Assembly: GCA_025455395.1 (NCBI GenBank) | Contig: JALOMO010000035.1 | Location: forward strand, 1-32,587 | Source of the DNA: Bacteroidales bacterium | GTDB taxonomy: Bacteria > Bacteroidota > Bacteroidia > Bacteroidales > VadinHA17 | Direction of reading: 5' to 3' | Length of the DNA: 32,587 bases | Part shown: positions 1-8,210 of the stretch, piece after piece | How positions within the stretch are numbered: the first letter of the stretch is position 1 | Layout: each line of letters opens with the position of its first letter | The notes under the pieces: generated by a model | What the model saw: only the letters and a program-made list of their open reading frames with translations | What the model was told of the DNA's origin: nothing | Database searches by the model: none | Program-made: the position numbers and the translations under genes

Positions 1-1
1 G

Positions 2-64
2 GGACTGCCGTTCACGGTCGGGGAGATAAAAGATCATTGTTTAACATTACTGGAGGGCAAATAA
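2..64 (+). CDS. korA: 2-oxoacid:ferredoxin oxidoreductase, alpha subunit (3' end only)
   Basis: The window opens inside a gene whose last 20 codons read GLPFTVGEIKDH... and end at TAA 62-64, one base before the korB start codon. This resembles the C-terminus of the alpha (pyruvate-flavodoxin oxidoreductase-type) subunit that normally precedes korB; 'GLPF..EI' is a common ending there. Spacing implies translational coupling, because the korB ribosome binding site lies inside this gene's last codons. Only the tail is visible, so identity rests on position plus this short match. Confidence 0.6.
   Translation, partial: GLPFTVGEIKDHCLTLLEGK
52..57 (+). promoter_or_regulatory. Ribosome binding site of korB
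   Basis: GGAGGG lies 8 bases before the ATG at 66, a strong Shine-Dalgarno match for a phylum that often lacks one. It is embedded in the last codons of korA, supporting coupled translation and the choice of ATG 66. Confidence 0.6.
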
Positions 65-65
65 G

Positions 66-1088
66 ATGGCTGATACAAATACCATACAGTACACTGCGAA
101 GGATTTCAAGAGTGATCAGGAGGTAAGATGGTGCCCGGGTTGCGGAGACCATGGCATACTTGCCTCACTGCAGAAAACGCTTGCTGAGATGGGTGTTCCC
201 AAAGAAAAATATGTCTTCGTCTCAGGCATAGGATGCTCCTCGCGGCTGCCTTACTACATGAACACCTACGGCTTTCACGGTATTCACGGCCGCGCAGCAG
301 CAATTGCCACCGGCGTCAAGATAGCCAACCCTGACCTGATGGTATGGGAGATGACCGGCGACGGTGATGCCCTGGCTATCGGAGGAAACCACTTCATCCA
401 TGCCGTAAGACGCAATATAGACATCAAGATACTCCTGTTTAACAATGAGATATACGGTCTTACCAAGGGACAGTATTCTCCAACTTCACAGAGGGGCCTG
501 GTGACAAAGACCTCACCTTTCGGTACAATTGAAGAGCCTTTTAAGGTCGGGGAACTGACAATAGGCGCTCACGGTCGCTTTTTTGCCCGCACGGTTGATT
601 ATAACCTGCAGCTTTCAGGCGAGGTTTACAGGGAAGCAGCTCTCTTTAAGGGCACAGCAGTGGTAGAGGTGATTCAGAATTGTGTCATCTTTAACGACGG
701 TGTTCATGAAGCAATAACAAACAAGGAGTACAGGGATGACAGGACCATCGTACTGCATCACGGTCAGCCGATGATCTTCGGCAAAGAACGCGACAGAGGA
801 TTAGTGCTGGAAGGCATTAAGCTGAAGGTAGTTAAGATTGGAGAGAACGGCATCACTGAAAAAGACCTGCTGGTTCATGATGCAGAGGAAGCAAATCCGG
901 GGATACACTATATGCTTGCCGGCATGCAGTACCCTGAGTATCCCTTTGCCCTGGGTGTTATCAGGGCTGTCAAAACACAGACTTATGACGGTGCCATGAT
1001 CGAACAGAACAGGCAGGTACAGTCTGCTTCAAAGATCAGCACTGTTGACGAGCTACTGATGAGCGGCTCAACCTGGGTGGTAGAGTAA
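66..1088 (+). CDS. korB: 2-oxoacid:ferredoxin oxidoreductase, beta subunit
   Basis: 340 residues. This is the thiamine-diphosphate-binding beta subunit of a 2-oxoglutarate (or related 2-oxoacid):ferredoxin oxidoreductase, which decarboxylates a 2-oxoacid to the acyl-CoA and reduces ferredoxin in the cytoplasm. The N-terminal WCPGCGDHG (residues 22-30) carries the two cysteines typical of the family. The ThDP/Mg motif runs from GDGDALAIGG (about 98-107) to the NNEIYGLTKGQ segment (about 126). Length fits the family. It follows korA with a one-base gap and ends before a clear terminator, so it is the last gene of its operon. The exact 2-oxoacid cannot be read from sequence; 2-oxoglutarate is most likely for this subunit type in Bacteroidota. 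Confidence 0.93.
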   Translation: MADTNTIQYTAKDFKSDQEVRWCPGCGDHGILASLQKTLAEMGVPKEKYVFVSGIGCSSRLPYYMNTYGFHGIHGRAAAIATGVKIANPDLMVWEMTGDGDALAIGGNHFIHAVRRNIDIKILLFNNEIYGLTKGQYSPTSQRGLVTKTSPFGTIEEPFKVGELTIGAHGRFFARTVDYNLQLSGEVYREAALFKGTAVVEVIQNCVIFNDGVHEAITNKEYRDDRTIVLHHGQPMIFGKERDRGLVLEGIKLKVVKIGENGITEKDLLVHDAEEANPGIHYMLAGMQYPEYPFALGVIRAVKTQTYDGAMIEQNRQVQSASKISTVDELLMSGSTWVVE

Positions 1089-1115
1089 TCTGTCACTGCA
1101 GACCGATAAATTAAC

Positions 1116-1147
1116 ACGGGCACACCATACACTGTGCCCGTCTTTTT
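1116..1147 (+). terminator. Rho-independent terminator after korB
   Basis: Perfect 9-bp stem ACGGGCACA (1116-1124) / TGTGCCCGT (1133-1141), 8-base loop, then CTTTTT (1142-1147). It lies 28 bases after the korB stop and ends the kor operon. Confidence 0.9.
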
Positions 1148-1197
1148 GTTACCCTCTTTTTTACTAAATTTGACCACTCATCCCATCTGAAGAATTG

Positions 1198-4100
1198 ATG
1201 AACAATAAGCCTGAGACAAGCCCTCACTTCAACCGCGCCATGCGTGACCAGCAGGAGCGACTGAAAGAGCTTGCCTGTATAAACCAAGCAATACATATAC
1301 TGAAAGAGGGTAAAACCATCGAGGAGACACTCATGCACCTCGTACTCATGCTCCCGGCTGCCTGGCAATATCCTGAGTTTACAGTAGCCCGTATATGTTA
1401 TGCCGGGAGAAAATACGATACTCCTGACTTCCGGGAGACAGAGTGGAAGATGGTTCAGGATTTTACTACTATGGGAGGGGATGGAACAGTAGAGATATAC
1501 TATACCCGGGAGTTTCTGAAGGAATTCGAGGGCCCGTTCCTCAAAGAGGAACGTGACCTTATTGTAAATCTCTCAAAACTGATTACGGGGTATATCAACA
1601 GCACCATCGCAAGAGATTCTGAAGGTCTGTTAACCAAGGATTATTCATCAGATGAAGAGAGTCAGAACCTCTCAAGCCGAAAACTCCTTCAGAAGTTTCT
1701 TGACAGGCATAATGCTGAGAGGGACGTCTTTCATGATCTCATGCCCTTCATGGTCAAGGAGATACTGCTTATTGCCAGTCTCTATGACGCCTACTCCATC
1801 GAAGGCGAAGGACGCTTCTCTGACCATATGCTTGGTGAGTACTACCAGATGAGCCTCATATCAATCCCCAGGGTCACAGGCGTCTCAGGTGAGGATGAAG
1901 CCTTCGAAAGACTCCAGTCAAGACACTATGACATGATCATAATCATGGTCGGCGTTGACAAGGAGAGCCCGATGAATATGTGCAGGCACCTGAAGGAAAA
2001 ATATCCATATATCCCTACATTTCTGCTGCTGAATAATCCCGGCGATATTCCCTTTGTGCTTAGCCAGAAGAAGTTTGGCGTTCCATTCGATAACTTTTTT
2101 GTCTGGACAGGTGAGTCCAAGGTCTTCTTTGCCATGGTGAAACTCCTTGAGGATAAAGTCAATGTTGAGAACGACACAAAAAAAGGACTTACGGGCGTAA
2201 TGCTCATTATTGAAGATGCTGCGGACTACTACTCTACCTATGTGCCGATGCTCTACACCCTTATCCTGGAACAGACCCGGAGTCTCATTGAGGACGTCTC
2301 TTCAGATGAGCTTTACAAGGTGCTTAAACTGAGAGCCAGACCGAAGATACTGCTTGCTTCAACCTATGAAGAGGCTATTTCAATATTCAAAAGATACAAA
2401 GACAGCCTCCTGGGTGTGATTTCCGATATGCGCTTCCCACGTGAAGGTATACTCAATAACATGGCCGGCTTTGATCTTATTGAGCATATCAGGTCAGAGC
2501 TCCCGAACCTGCCTACAGTACTTCAATCATCTGATCCGGATAACATCAAGTATGCCACTCAGCTAAGGGTTAGCTTTATCAATAAGAACTCCGAGAGCCT
2601 TCTCCAGGATCTTAAGTCATTTATAAATTACTATCTCGGATTTGGCAATTTTGTTTACCGTGACACTAGCGGCAGGCAGATAGCGGTTGCAAAATCAATG
2701 AATGAGTTCGAGTCTTTTCTTCAGACCGTACCTGAAGATTCACTTGTCTACCATGCAATGAAAAATCACTTCTCCATGTGGCTGATGGCACGCGGTGAGG
2801 TAAAAATAGCTAAGAGGATCAACCCTGTCAGATTATCCGATTTTAAGAGCCTTACTGAACTGAGAGAGTTCCTTCTAGAGATTATAAGGAAGAGAAGGAG
2901 GGAGCTTAAGAAGGGGAAGGTGGTCAACTTTGATGAATCAGCTGTCATTGATGAGTCAAATGTTGTAAGCCTGGCCGGTGGATCACTCGGAGGAAAGGGT
3001 CGTGGACTGGCCTTCATCAACACCCTGATATATAGCTTCGAGCTCGGACGTCTGCAGTCGGACATCAATATCAGGACTCCTATTACTGCTATCATCGGGA
3101 CAGATGAGTTTGACCTCTTCATGGAGAGAAACAATTTATGGGAGGTAGTGAAGAAAGAGAAGGACTTCAAAGCCCTTCAACAAAAATTTCTGGCCGGAAG
3201 CCTCAGCTCTGACCTTGAGAGCCGGCTGAGGATTTTGACAAGACTCATCACAGGGCCGCTGGCGGTAAGATCGTCAAGCCTCTTTGAAGACTCGCTCAGT
3301 CAGCCCTTCTCAGGTATCTTCGGAACTTATCTTCTGCCCAACAACAACCCTGACCAGGAAGAAAGGCTGAGACAACTGATTGGTGCTGTGAAACTCGTCT
3401 TCTCTTCTATCTACTCTGATAACTCACGTACCTATTTTGAAGCAATTAACTTCAAGGTTGAGCAGGAGAAGATGGCTGTGGTCATACAGACGGTTGTCGG
3501 TAACAGATTCGGTGATTCATTCTATCCCCATTTGAGCGGTACGGCGCAGTCATTCAACTTTTACCCCGTTGCTCACATGACCCCCCAGGACGGCTTTGCT
3601 GTCATTGCTGTGGGACTCGGTCAGTATGTCCTTGACGGAGAGAGAGCCTTCCGATTCTCGCCCTCATTCCCGTCACTTGATATCGTTTCAATTGATGATC
3701 TCTCAAAGTATTCCCAGGTCAACTTCTACGCTATAAATATGGCTGGAAATGAGCTTGACCTGCTGCAGGGTGAGAAGGCGGGCCTTATCAAACTTAACAT
3801 CAGTAAGGCTGAAGAGCATGGAACAATTGCTCATTCAGCATCTGTTCTAAGTATTGACAATGAGACACTTACACCTGGGCTCTATGAGTCAGGCCCAAGA
3901 GTAATAAACTTTGCTGATATCCTCAAGTATGATTATATACCGCTTGCCTCTACTCTGAAAACTGTGCTCCAGGTTGTGCGAGATGCTTTCGGGGCACCGG
4001 TCGAGATAGAATTTGCCGTTGACCTCACCAGGGATGAAGAGGGGAGAGTCTCGTTTTACCTGTTGCAGGTCAAACCACTCGTCGGCAGTGGGGCAGGATA

Positions 4101-4641
4101 CTCCATCGACCCGGAAAGCATTAACCCTGAAGATCTGCTTCTGATCTCCAGGAGAAGTATGGGCAACGGCCTCATCGATGACATTACTGACATTGTCTAT
4201 GTTGAACCTGACAGGTTCAGCAGCCTCAAGACTGTTGAAATGGTTGACGAGATAGATGCCATTAACCGGAAGATGCTTAATGAGGGCCGCAAGTATGTTC
4301 TGATCGGACCGGGACGGTGGGGTACGAAAGACAGATTTCTTGGTATACCGGTAGCCTGGCCGCAGATATCAAATGCCAGGGTAATCGTCGAGATCGGACT
4401 GCCCAATTTTCATGTCGATGCATCACTCGGTTCGCACTTCTTCCACAATCTCACATCAATGAAGATCGGATATCTATCTGTGAATCAGGATACCAATGAC
4501 GGAACAATTATATGGGAGAGAATGAAGGAGCAGAAGGTCATTGCCAAGAGCAAGTACTTCAGGCACATCAGGTTTGAGCGTCCCCTTTTAATCAGGATGG
4601 ATGGCAAGAAAGGTATGGCAGTGATATCGGTTAAAAGCTGA
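1198..4641 (+). CDS. PEP/pyruvate-binding (PPDK_N ATP-grasp) protein with GAF-like and receiver-like N-terminal regions
   Basis: 1147 residues from ATG 1198 (a TTG lies immediately upstream at 1195). Residues about 1-150 resemble the sensor module seen in two-component proteins (LPAAWQYPE, GPFLKEERDLI). About 180-310 and 330-490 look like two receiver-like folds; the second has a possible aspartate pocket at ISDMRFP (about 407). From about 590 to the end it matches the PEP-synthase/pyruvate phosphate dikinase nucleotide-binding domain: GGSLGGKGRGLAF (about 593), LAVRSSSLFEDSLSQPFSG (about 690) and VLIGPGRWGT (about 1034). The central phosphohistidine domain and the C-terminal PEP-binding barrel are absent, so it should not work as a complete PEP synthase. 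A regulatory or nucleotide-sensing phosphotransfer role is inference. It stands alone after the kor terminator. Confidence 0.8.
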   Translation: MNNKPETSPHFNRAMRDQQERLKELACINQAIHILKEGKTIEETLMHLVLMLPAAWQYPEFTVARICYAGRKYDTPDFRETEWKMVQDFTTMGGDGTVEIYYTREFLKEFEGPFLKEERDLIVNLSKLITGYINSTIARDSEGLLTKDYSSDEESQNLSSRKLLQKFLDRHNAERDVFHDLMPFMVKEILLIASLYDAYSIEGEGRFSDHMLGEYYQMSLISIPRVTGVSGEDEAFERLQSRHYDMIIIMVGVDKESPMNMCRHLKEKYPYIPTFLLLNNPGDIPFVLSQKKFGVPFDNFFVWTGESKVFFAMVKLLEDKVNVENDTKKGLTGVMLIIEDAADYYSTYVPMLYTLILEQTRSLIEDVSSDELYKVLKLRARPKILLASTYEEAISIFKRYKDSLLGVISDMRFPREGILNNMAGFDLIEHIRSELPNLPTVLQSSDPDNIKYATQLRVSFINKNSESLLQDLKSFINYYLGFGNFVYRDTSGRQIAVAKSMNEFESFLQTVPEDSLVYHAMKNHFSMWLMARGEVKIAKRINPVRLSDFKSLTELREFLLEIIRKRRRELKKGKVVNFDESAVIDESNVVSLAGGSLGGKGRGLAFINTLIYSFELGRLQSDINIRTPITAIIGTDEFDLFMERNNLWEVVKKEKDFKALQQKFLAGSLSSDLESRLRILTRLITGPLAVRSSSLFEDSLSQPFSGIFGTYLLPNNNPDQEERLRQLIGAVKLVFSSIYSDNSRTYFEAINFKVEQEKMAVVIQTVVGNRFGDSFYPHLSGTAQSFNFYPVAHMTPQDGFAVIAVGLGQYVLDGERAFRFSPSFPSLDIVSIDDLSKYSQVNFYAINMAGNELDLLQGEKAGLIKLNISKAEEHGTIAHSASVLSIDNETLTPGLYESGPRVINFADILKYDYIPLASTLKTVLQVVRDAFGAPVEIEFAVDLTRDEEGRVSFYLLQVKPLVGSGAGYSIDPESINPEDLLLISRRSMGNGLIDDITDIVYVEPDRFSSLKTVEMVDEIDAINRKMLNEGRKYVLIGPGRWGTKDRFLGIPVAWPQISNARVIVEIGLPNFHVDASLGSHFFHNLTSMKIGYLSVNQDTNDGTIIWERMKEQKVIAKSKYFRHIRFERPLLIRMDGKKGMAVISVKS

Positions 4642-5459
4642 CCGTACCAGCAGCGGTTACAGCATGACAACCAATGCAGCCCAGGCGGTGACCAGTTTCT
4701 CTGTGTCCATTTCACCGGGGAAGTCAGCTGAGCAACCAGGTTGCTCATTATCTGTTGCGGATCGCTTGTAGGCATTGCAGTAGCGTTCTGGTATACCGGA
4801 CAGACCGGTGTACTGAAACGGGTTGCCCTGATGGCTGCCTCAAGCTCACTGCGGGCCGGTTCCATGCATGGTGAGTGGAAGCCTCCGCTGACTGCCAGCA
4901 TAACGACACGCTTGGCACCCCTTGCCTTGAGCGCCTCTGCTGCATTGTTCACGCCCTCAACAGTGCCTGAGATCACTATCTGTCCGGGACTGTTGTAGTT
5001 TGCCGGCACAACGATATCTTTGGAAGCAGAGCATACCTCTTCAACTATTGCATCGTCGATACCCAGCACCGCGGCCATTGTAGAAGGCCTAATGCCACAC
5101 GCTTTCTGCATCGCGGCAGCCCTTCCTGCGACAAGAATCAAACCGCTCTCAAATGATAGCGCCCCGGAAGATACAAGGGCTGAAAACTCCCCGAGAGAGT
5201 GCCCCGCTGTCATCGCAGGAGCAAAGGCGCTGCCCATCACCCTGGCAAGAATAACTGAATGAAGAAAGATGGCCGGTTGCGTTACCTTTGTCTGCCTGAG
5301 CTCCTCCTCCGTGCCGCTGAACATGATATCAGTAATGCGAAAGCCCAGCAGTTCATTGGCTTTTTCAAACATCTCATGCGCTAAAGGCGAATTATCATAG
5401 AGGTCCTTTCCCATGCCGGGAAATTGCGATCCCTGTCCGGGAAATACATATGCTTTCAT
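4485..5459 (-). CDS. fabD: Malonyl-CoA:ACP transacylase, C-terminus disrupted
   Basis: FabD loads malonyl groups from CoA to acyl carrier protein for fatty acid synthesis. Catalytic elements are present: GQGSQ (8-12), nucleophile Ser88 in GHSLGEF, Arg113 in AGRAAAMQ and His195 in GGFHS. Homology runs to about residue 253 (QLTSPVKWTQ). After that the frame gives unrelated residues that run antisense into the 3' end of the convergent ATP-grasp gene. The usual ending (..VEVGPGKVLQGL..) is not found in this frame. In another frame the next bases read EKLVTAWAALVVML then stop, reminiscent of the expected continuation. The functional part is therefore about 4700-5459 and the real end is uncertain. 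It is third in line after the pterin synthase and folE, and also has a possible promoter of its own. Confidence 0.8.
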   Translation of the reverse strand: MKAYVFPGQGSQFPGMGKDLYDNSPLAHEMFEKANELLGFRITDIMFSGTEEELRQTKVTQPAIFLHSVILARVMGSAFAPAMTAGHSLGEFSALVSSGALSFESGLILVAGRAAAMQKACGIRPSTMAAVLGIDDAIVEEVCSASKDIVVPANYNSPGQIVISGTVEGVNNAAEALKARGAKRVVMLAVSGGFHSPCMEPARSELEAAIRATRFSTPVCPVYQNATAMPTSDPQQIMSNLVAQLTSPVKWTQRNWSPPGLHWLSCCNRCWYGQLLTDITAIPFLPSILIKRGRSNLMCLKYLLLAMTFCSFILSHIIVPSLVS

Positions 5460-5482
5460 AAACGTGGTCTCTGATTTGGCCC

Positions 5483-5490
5483 CAAAAATA
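5483..5490 (-). promoter_or_regulatory. Candidate -7 box for fabD
   Basis: Read on the minus strand, 5490-5483 is TATTTTTG, a full match to the Bacteroidota TAnnTTTG box, 23 bases before the fabD ATG. No good -33 TTG is seen at the usual distance, so it may be weak, or fabD may be read from the upstream genes. Confidence 0.35.
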
Positions 5491-5517
5491 GATAAAAAAA
5501 TGATGGATGCACACTGT

Positions 5518-6153
5518 TCAGTGCAACCTGATGCCGATCAGATGAATGAACTCTTCACGGGTGTTGAGATGCGTTAAAAAACATCCGGTGAATGCCGAGG
5601 TGGTGGTGACAGAGTTTTGTTTCTGCACCCCTCTTATCTGCATACACATGTGCTGTGCCTCTATTACAACTGCAACGCCAAGAGGCTTGAGGTTATCCTG
5701 AATGCAGTTGCGTATCTGTGTGGTGAGCCTCTCCTGTACCTGCAGCCTGGCAGCGTAGCTCTCCACCACGCGGGCAATTTTGCTCAGTCCGGTGATAGTG
5801 CCGTCAGGGATGTATGCCACATGAGCCTTGCCGAAGAAAGGAAGCATATGATGCTCACACATCGAATAGATATCGATATCCTTTACAAGCACCATCTGCC
5901 GGTACTCCTCCTTGAACATGGCACTTTGCAGTATCTCCTCAGGGTTTTGCTGATATCCTCTTGTCAAAAAACTGAGTGCCTTGGCCACCCTGGTAGGGGT
6001 GTTGAGCAGCCCCTCTCTGTCAGGGTCTTCGCCAAGCAGCCCAAGTATCTTATAATAATATCCGGCGATCTCATTAATAACCTCGGGATTCCACTTTTCA
6101 ATCTTGTTGTAACCATCTGACAGCGTTCCGCTGCCATCGTTCAGTTTTTCCAT
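5518..6153 (-). CDS. folE: GTP cyclohydrolase I
   Basis: 211 residues from the ATG at 6153; a longer in-frame reading to 6249 is possible but would overlap the upstream gene by 95 bases and adds no family sequence. The enzyme converts GTP to 7,8-dihydroneopterin triphosphate, the entry to folate and biopterin-type pterins. Visible motifs are [15 protein letters not shown], the zinc site around [19 protein letters not shown], the [10 protein letters not shown] segment and the third zinc ligand region [10 protein letters not shown]. Length and motif order are typical. It starts one base after the stop of the pyruvoyl-tetrahydropterin-synthase-like gene, so the two are surely co-transcribed and act in sequence on the same pterin. 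Confidence 0.95.
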   Translation of the reverse strand: MEKLNDGSGTLSDGYNKIEKWNPEVINEIAGYYYKILGLLGEDPDREGLLNTPTRVAKALSFLTRGYQQNPEEILQSAMFKEEYRQMVLVKDIDIYSMCEHHMLPFFGKAHVAYIPDGTITGLSKIARVVESYAARLQVQERLTTQIRNCIQDNLKPLGVAVVIEAQHMCMQIRGVQKQNSVTTTSAFTGCFLTHLNTREEFIHLIGIRLH

Positions 6154-6154
6154 A

Positions 6155-6565
6155 TTATCCGTAATATTCGATGAAATTATTCTCTGTCTCTTCGATCTTA
6201 ACACAGTGCAGTGCAACGCCCTCTGCCTCCAGTGGCGCTTTAAGCTCATCCCACACAGCCACAGCCAGGTTCTCAGTGGTAGCTATCTTTCCTGCCATGA
6301 AATCAGTTTCAGTGTTCATGTTTCTGTGGTCAAGCTTAGCTATCACCCTCTCATTAATTATCTCTTTAAGCCTGTTGGCATTCATGAAATATCCCAGGGC
6401 AGGGTCAATCTCTCCTTTAACTGTCACCTTGAGTACATAATTATGCCCATGCCAGTTTGGATTTGAACATTTTCCGTAAATCTTCAGGTTTTCTTCGTCA
6501 CTGAGGCCCGGGCGGAACATCCTGTGTGCTGCGCTGAACCGCTCTCGTCTGGTAAGGTATATCAT
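6155..6565 (-). CDS. 6-pyruvoyl-tetrahydropterin synthase-like / 6-carboxytetrahydropterin synthase family protein
   Basis: 136 residues. The family acts on dihydroneopterin triphosphate, making either 6-pyruvoyl-tetrahydropterin (PTPS) or 6-carboxytetrahydropterin (QueD, for queuosine). Zinc ligands are His14, His39 and His41 (NWHGHNY). Catalytic Cys33 lies in GKCSNPN, and the Asp79-His80 pair in LDHRN. Substrate-binding Glu126 lies in ETENN near the C-terminus. The [11 protein letters not shown] block and GEIDPALG are closer to animal PTPS (CNNPNGHGHNY, as I recall it) than to E. coli QueD. It is first of the pterin pair, with folE starting one base after its stop. Automatic pipelines would probably call it queD; the sequence leaves the true product open. 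Confidence 0.85.
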   Translation of the reverse strand: MIYLTRRERFSAAHRMFRPGLSDEENLKIYGKCSNPNWHGHNYVLKVTVKGEIDPALGYFMNANRLKEIINERVIAKLDHRNMNTETDFMAGKIATTENLAVAVWDELKAPLEAEGVALHCVKIEETENNFIEYYG

Positions 6566-6651
6566 AACCTCTGAAACTAAATGAAATTGGTTTATTGAGG
6601 AAATAATAGATCAAAAATAATATATTTATCCGGTTAAATAGGAGTTACTCA

Positions 6652-7320
6652 ATGGAGAAAGGTAACGATGAGATAATAATTGCTGTTGCTCATCCCTCTG
6701 AGGGCGGGGCAGTGGAAAAAGCCATGAAGGCTGCGCGGTTCGACTGTGAGCTGCTTGTCACCGGTGTTGGTGGTGCTGCTATGTCATGGGCCTTGCAGAA
6801 GAGATTCTCTTCCGGAGCCACTCCATCGCTGGTCATCGGTGCAGGCATTGCGGGCAGCTATTCTGCACCATATGTTCCCGGTGACGTTGTTATTGCTCAG
6901 TCAGATTGTTTTGCCGATATGGGTGTTGATGACAACGGTTCCTTTCTCTCACTCTTCAGAGCCAGCCTGGCAGACCCTGACAAACCACCATTCAGGGGAG
7001 GGTGGATACACTGCCACGGCAGATGGTTTGACAGGTTTGTAGATGGTTACCCCGCCGTCAGGGCAGCGACTGTCAACATGACATCCGGATCAAAACCTGT
7101 TATAGACCGCATCAGGCATGCCTGGGACCCTGAGATAGAGACAATGGAGGGTGCATGGTTTGCTTATGCCTGCGAGATGTCAGGTGCAGAATGGCTGGCC
7201 GTCAGGGCCATATCAAATATGATCGAGCCGCGTAACCTTAAGAAATGGGACATCCCGCTTGCCCTGGAAAAACTGCAGGAGGCAATGACTGATATTTTGA
7301 ATACAATAAAGAAAGGATGA
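6652..7320 (+). CDS. mqnB: Futalosine hydrolase
   Basis: 222 residues. It removes a base (hypoxanthine, or adenine from 6-amino-deoxyfutalosine) to give dehypoxanthine futalosine in the futalosine pathway to menaquinone. It is a nucleoside-phosphorylase-fold protein: VTGVGGAAMSWAL (about 36-48), the glycine-rich GAGIAGSY (about 62-69) and the catalytic-site METMEGAWFAYAC-type segment (here ETMEGAWFAYAC, about 163). AGGAG lies 15-20 bases upstream of the ATG. Its stop overlaps the start of mqnD (ATGA), and the pairing of these two genes settles the assignment. The upstream gene is divergent. Confidence 0.92.
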   Translation: MEKGNDEIIIAVAHPSEGGAVEKAMKAARFDCELLVTGVGGAAMSWALQKRFSSGATPSLVIGAGIAGSYSAPYVPGDVVIAQSDCFADMGVDDNGSFLSLFRASLADPDKPPFRGGWIHCHGRWFDRFVDGYPAVRAATVNMTSGSKPVIDRIRHAWDPEIETMEGAWFAYACEMSGAEWLAVRAISNMIEPRNLKKWDIPLALEKLQEAMTDILNTIKKG

Positions 7321-8144
7321 GACTTACACTTGGTTTTTCCCCATGCCCCAATGACACCTTCATATTTGAGGCACTGGTTCACCGGCGGGTTGACACAGAG
7401 GGGATAGAATATGACTGGTTCCTTGCTGATGTTGAGGAACTCAACCGCAGGGCACTCGACGGCAGCGTTGATGTCACCAAAATGAGCTTTCATGCATATG
7501 CCTGGGCAGCAAGTAATTATCTGCTGCTTGATTCGGGCAGCGCCCTGGGGCGCAAAAACGGCCCGCTGGTTGTCAGCCGGAGGAAGATTTACCCTGATGA
7601 ACTTAATGATGCATTGATAGCCATCCCTGGCAGATATACGACCGCCAACCTCCTCTTCAGCATCTTCTGGCCCGAGGCAAAACGCAAACGTGAGTATCTC
7701 TTTTCAGATATTCCGGAAGCCATCCTCTCAGGCGAGGTCGATGCCGGTGTCATAATTCATGAAACCAGATTCACTTACCAGGCAATGGGACTGCAAAAGG
7801 TTGCAGACACAGGTGAGGAGTGGGATAAATTAACAGGACTCCCTATACCTCTCGGAGGCATTGTGGTACGGCGCGGGATAAGTGACGAAACGGCTGCCAG
7901 GCTGAACAGGACAATACGCCGAAGCCTTGAGTATGCCCGTGCCAACCCCGCTGCCTCACTCGATTTCATACGGAAAAATGCCAGGGAGATGGAGGCGGAG
8001 GTTACCCGCGAGCATATAAACCTGTATGTTAATGACTTCAGCCTCTCACTGGGGAAGGAAGGAAGGGAGGCTGTCGAACGTCTCTTTACCGTTGCCAGCG
8101 AAAGAAAAGTCATAGGTCTTCTTCCGGAGAGGATATTTCTGTAA
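7317..8144 (+). CDS. mqnD: 1,4-dihydroxy-6-naphthoate synthase
   Basis: 275 residues. It converts cyclic dehypoxanthine futalosine to 1,4-dihydroxy-6-naphthoate in the futalosine menaquinone pathway. It has the periplasmic-binding-protein-like fold of the MqnA/MqnD family. LGFSPCPNDTFIF at 4-16 is a hallmark of MqnD. Further support comes from the VTKMSFHAYAW segment and the GLPIPLGGIVVRR block. It overlaps mqnB by four bases (ATGA), so translation is coupled. MqnA, MqnC and MqnE are not in this window. Confidence 0.93.
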   Translation: MRLTLGFSPCPNDTFIFEALVHRRVDTEGIEYDWFLADVEELNRRALDGSVDVTKMSFHAYAWAASNYLLLDSGSALGRKNGPLVVSRRKIYPDELNDALIAIPGRYTTANLLFSIFWPEAKRKREYLFSDIPEAILSGEVDAGVIIHETRFTYQAMGLQKVADTGEEWDKLTGLPIPLGGIVVRRGISDETAARLNRTIRRSLEYARANPAASLDFIRKNAREMEAEVTREHINLYVNDFSLSLGKEGREAVERLFTVASERKVIGLLPERIFL

Positions 8145-8210
8145 CCACCTCTCCATGAAGGTATCTATTTAGTATCTTTACGTTAATTATGAACTTAAAC
8201 CGAAAGGGTC

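Noticed and set aside
1926-2207. Antisense frames inside large genes (for example 1926-2207, 2766-3170, 7775-8113)
   Set aside because: Shadows of strong coding sequence on the other strand, with no motifs of their own.
4485-4640. C-terminal 52 codons of the fabD frame as a real overlapping coding region
   Set aside because: They are antisense to the conserved end of the ATP-grasp protein and unlike any FabD; a frame disruption explains them better.
6154-6249. Longer start of GTP cyclohydrolase I
   Set aside because: It would overlap the upstream pterin synthase by 95 bases and adds no family sequence; the ATG at 6153 follows the upstream stop by one base.
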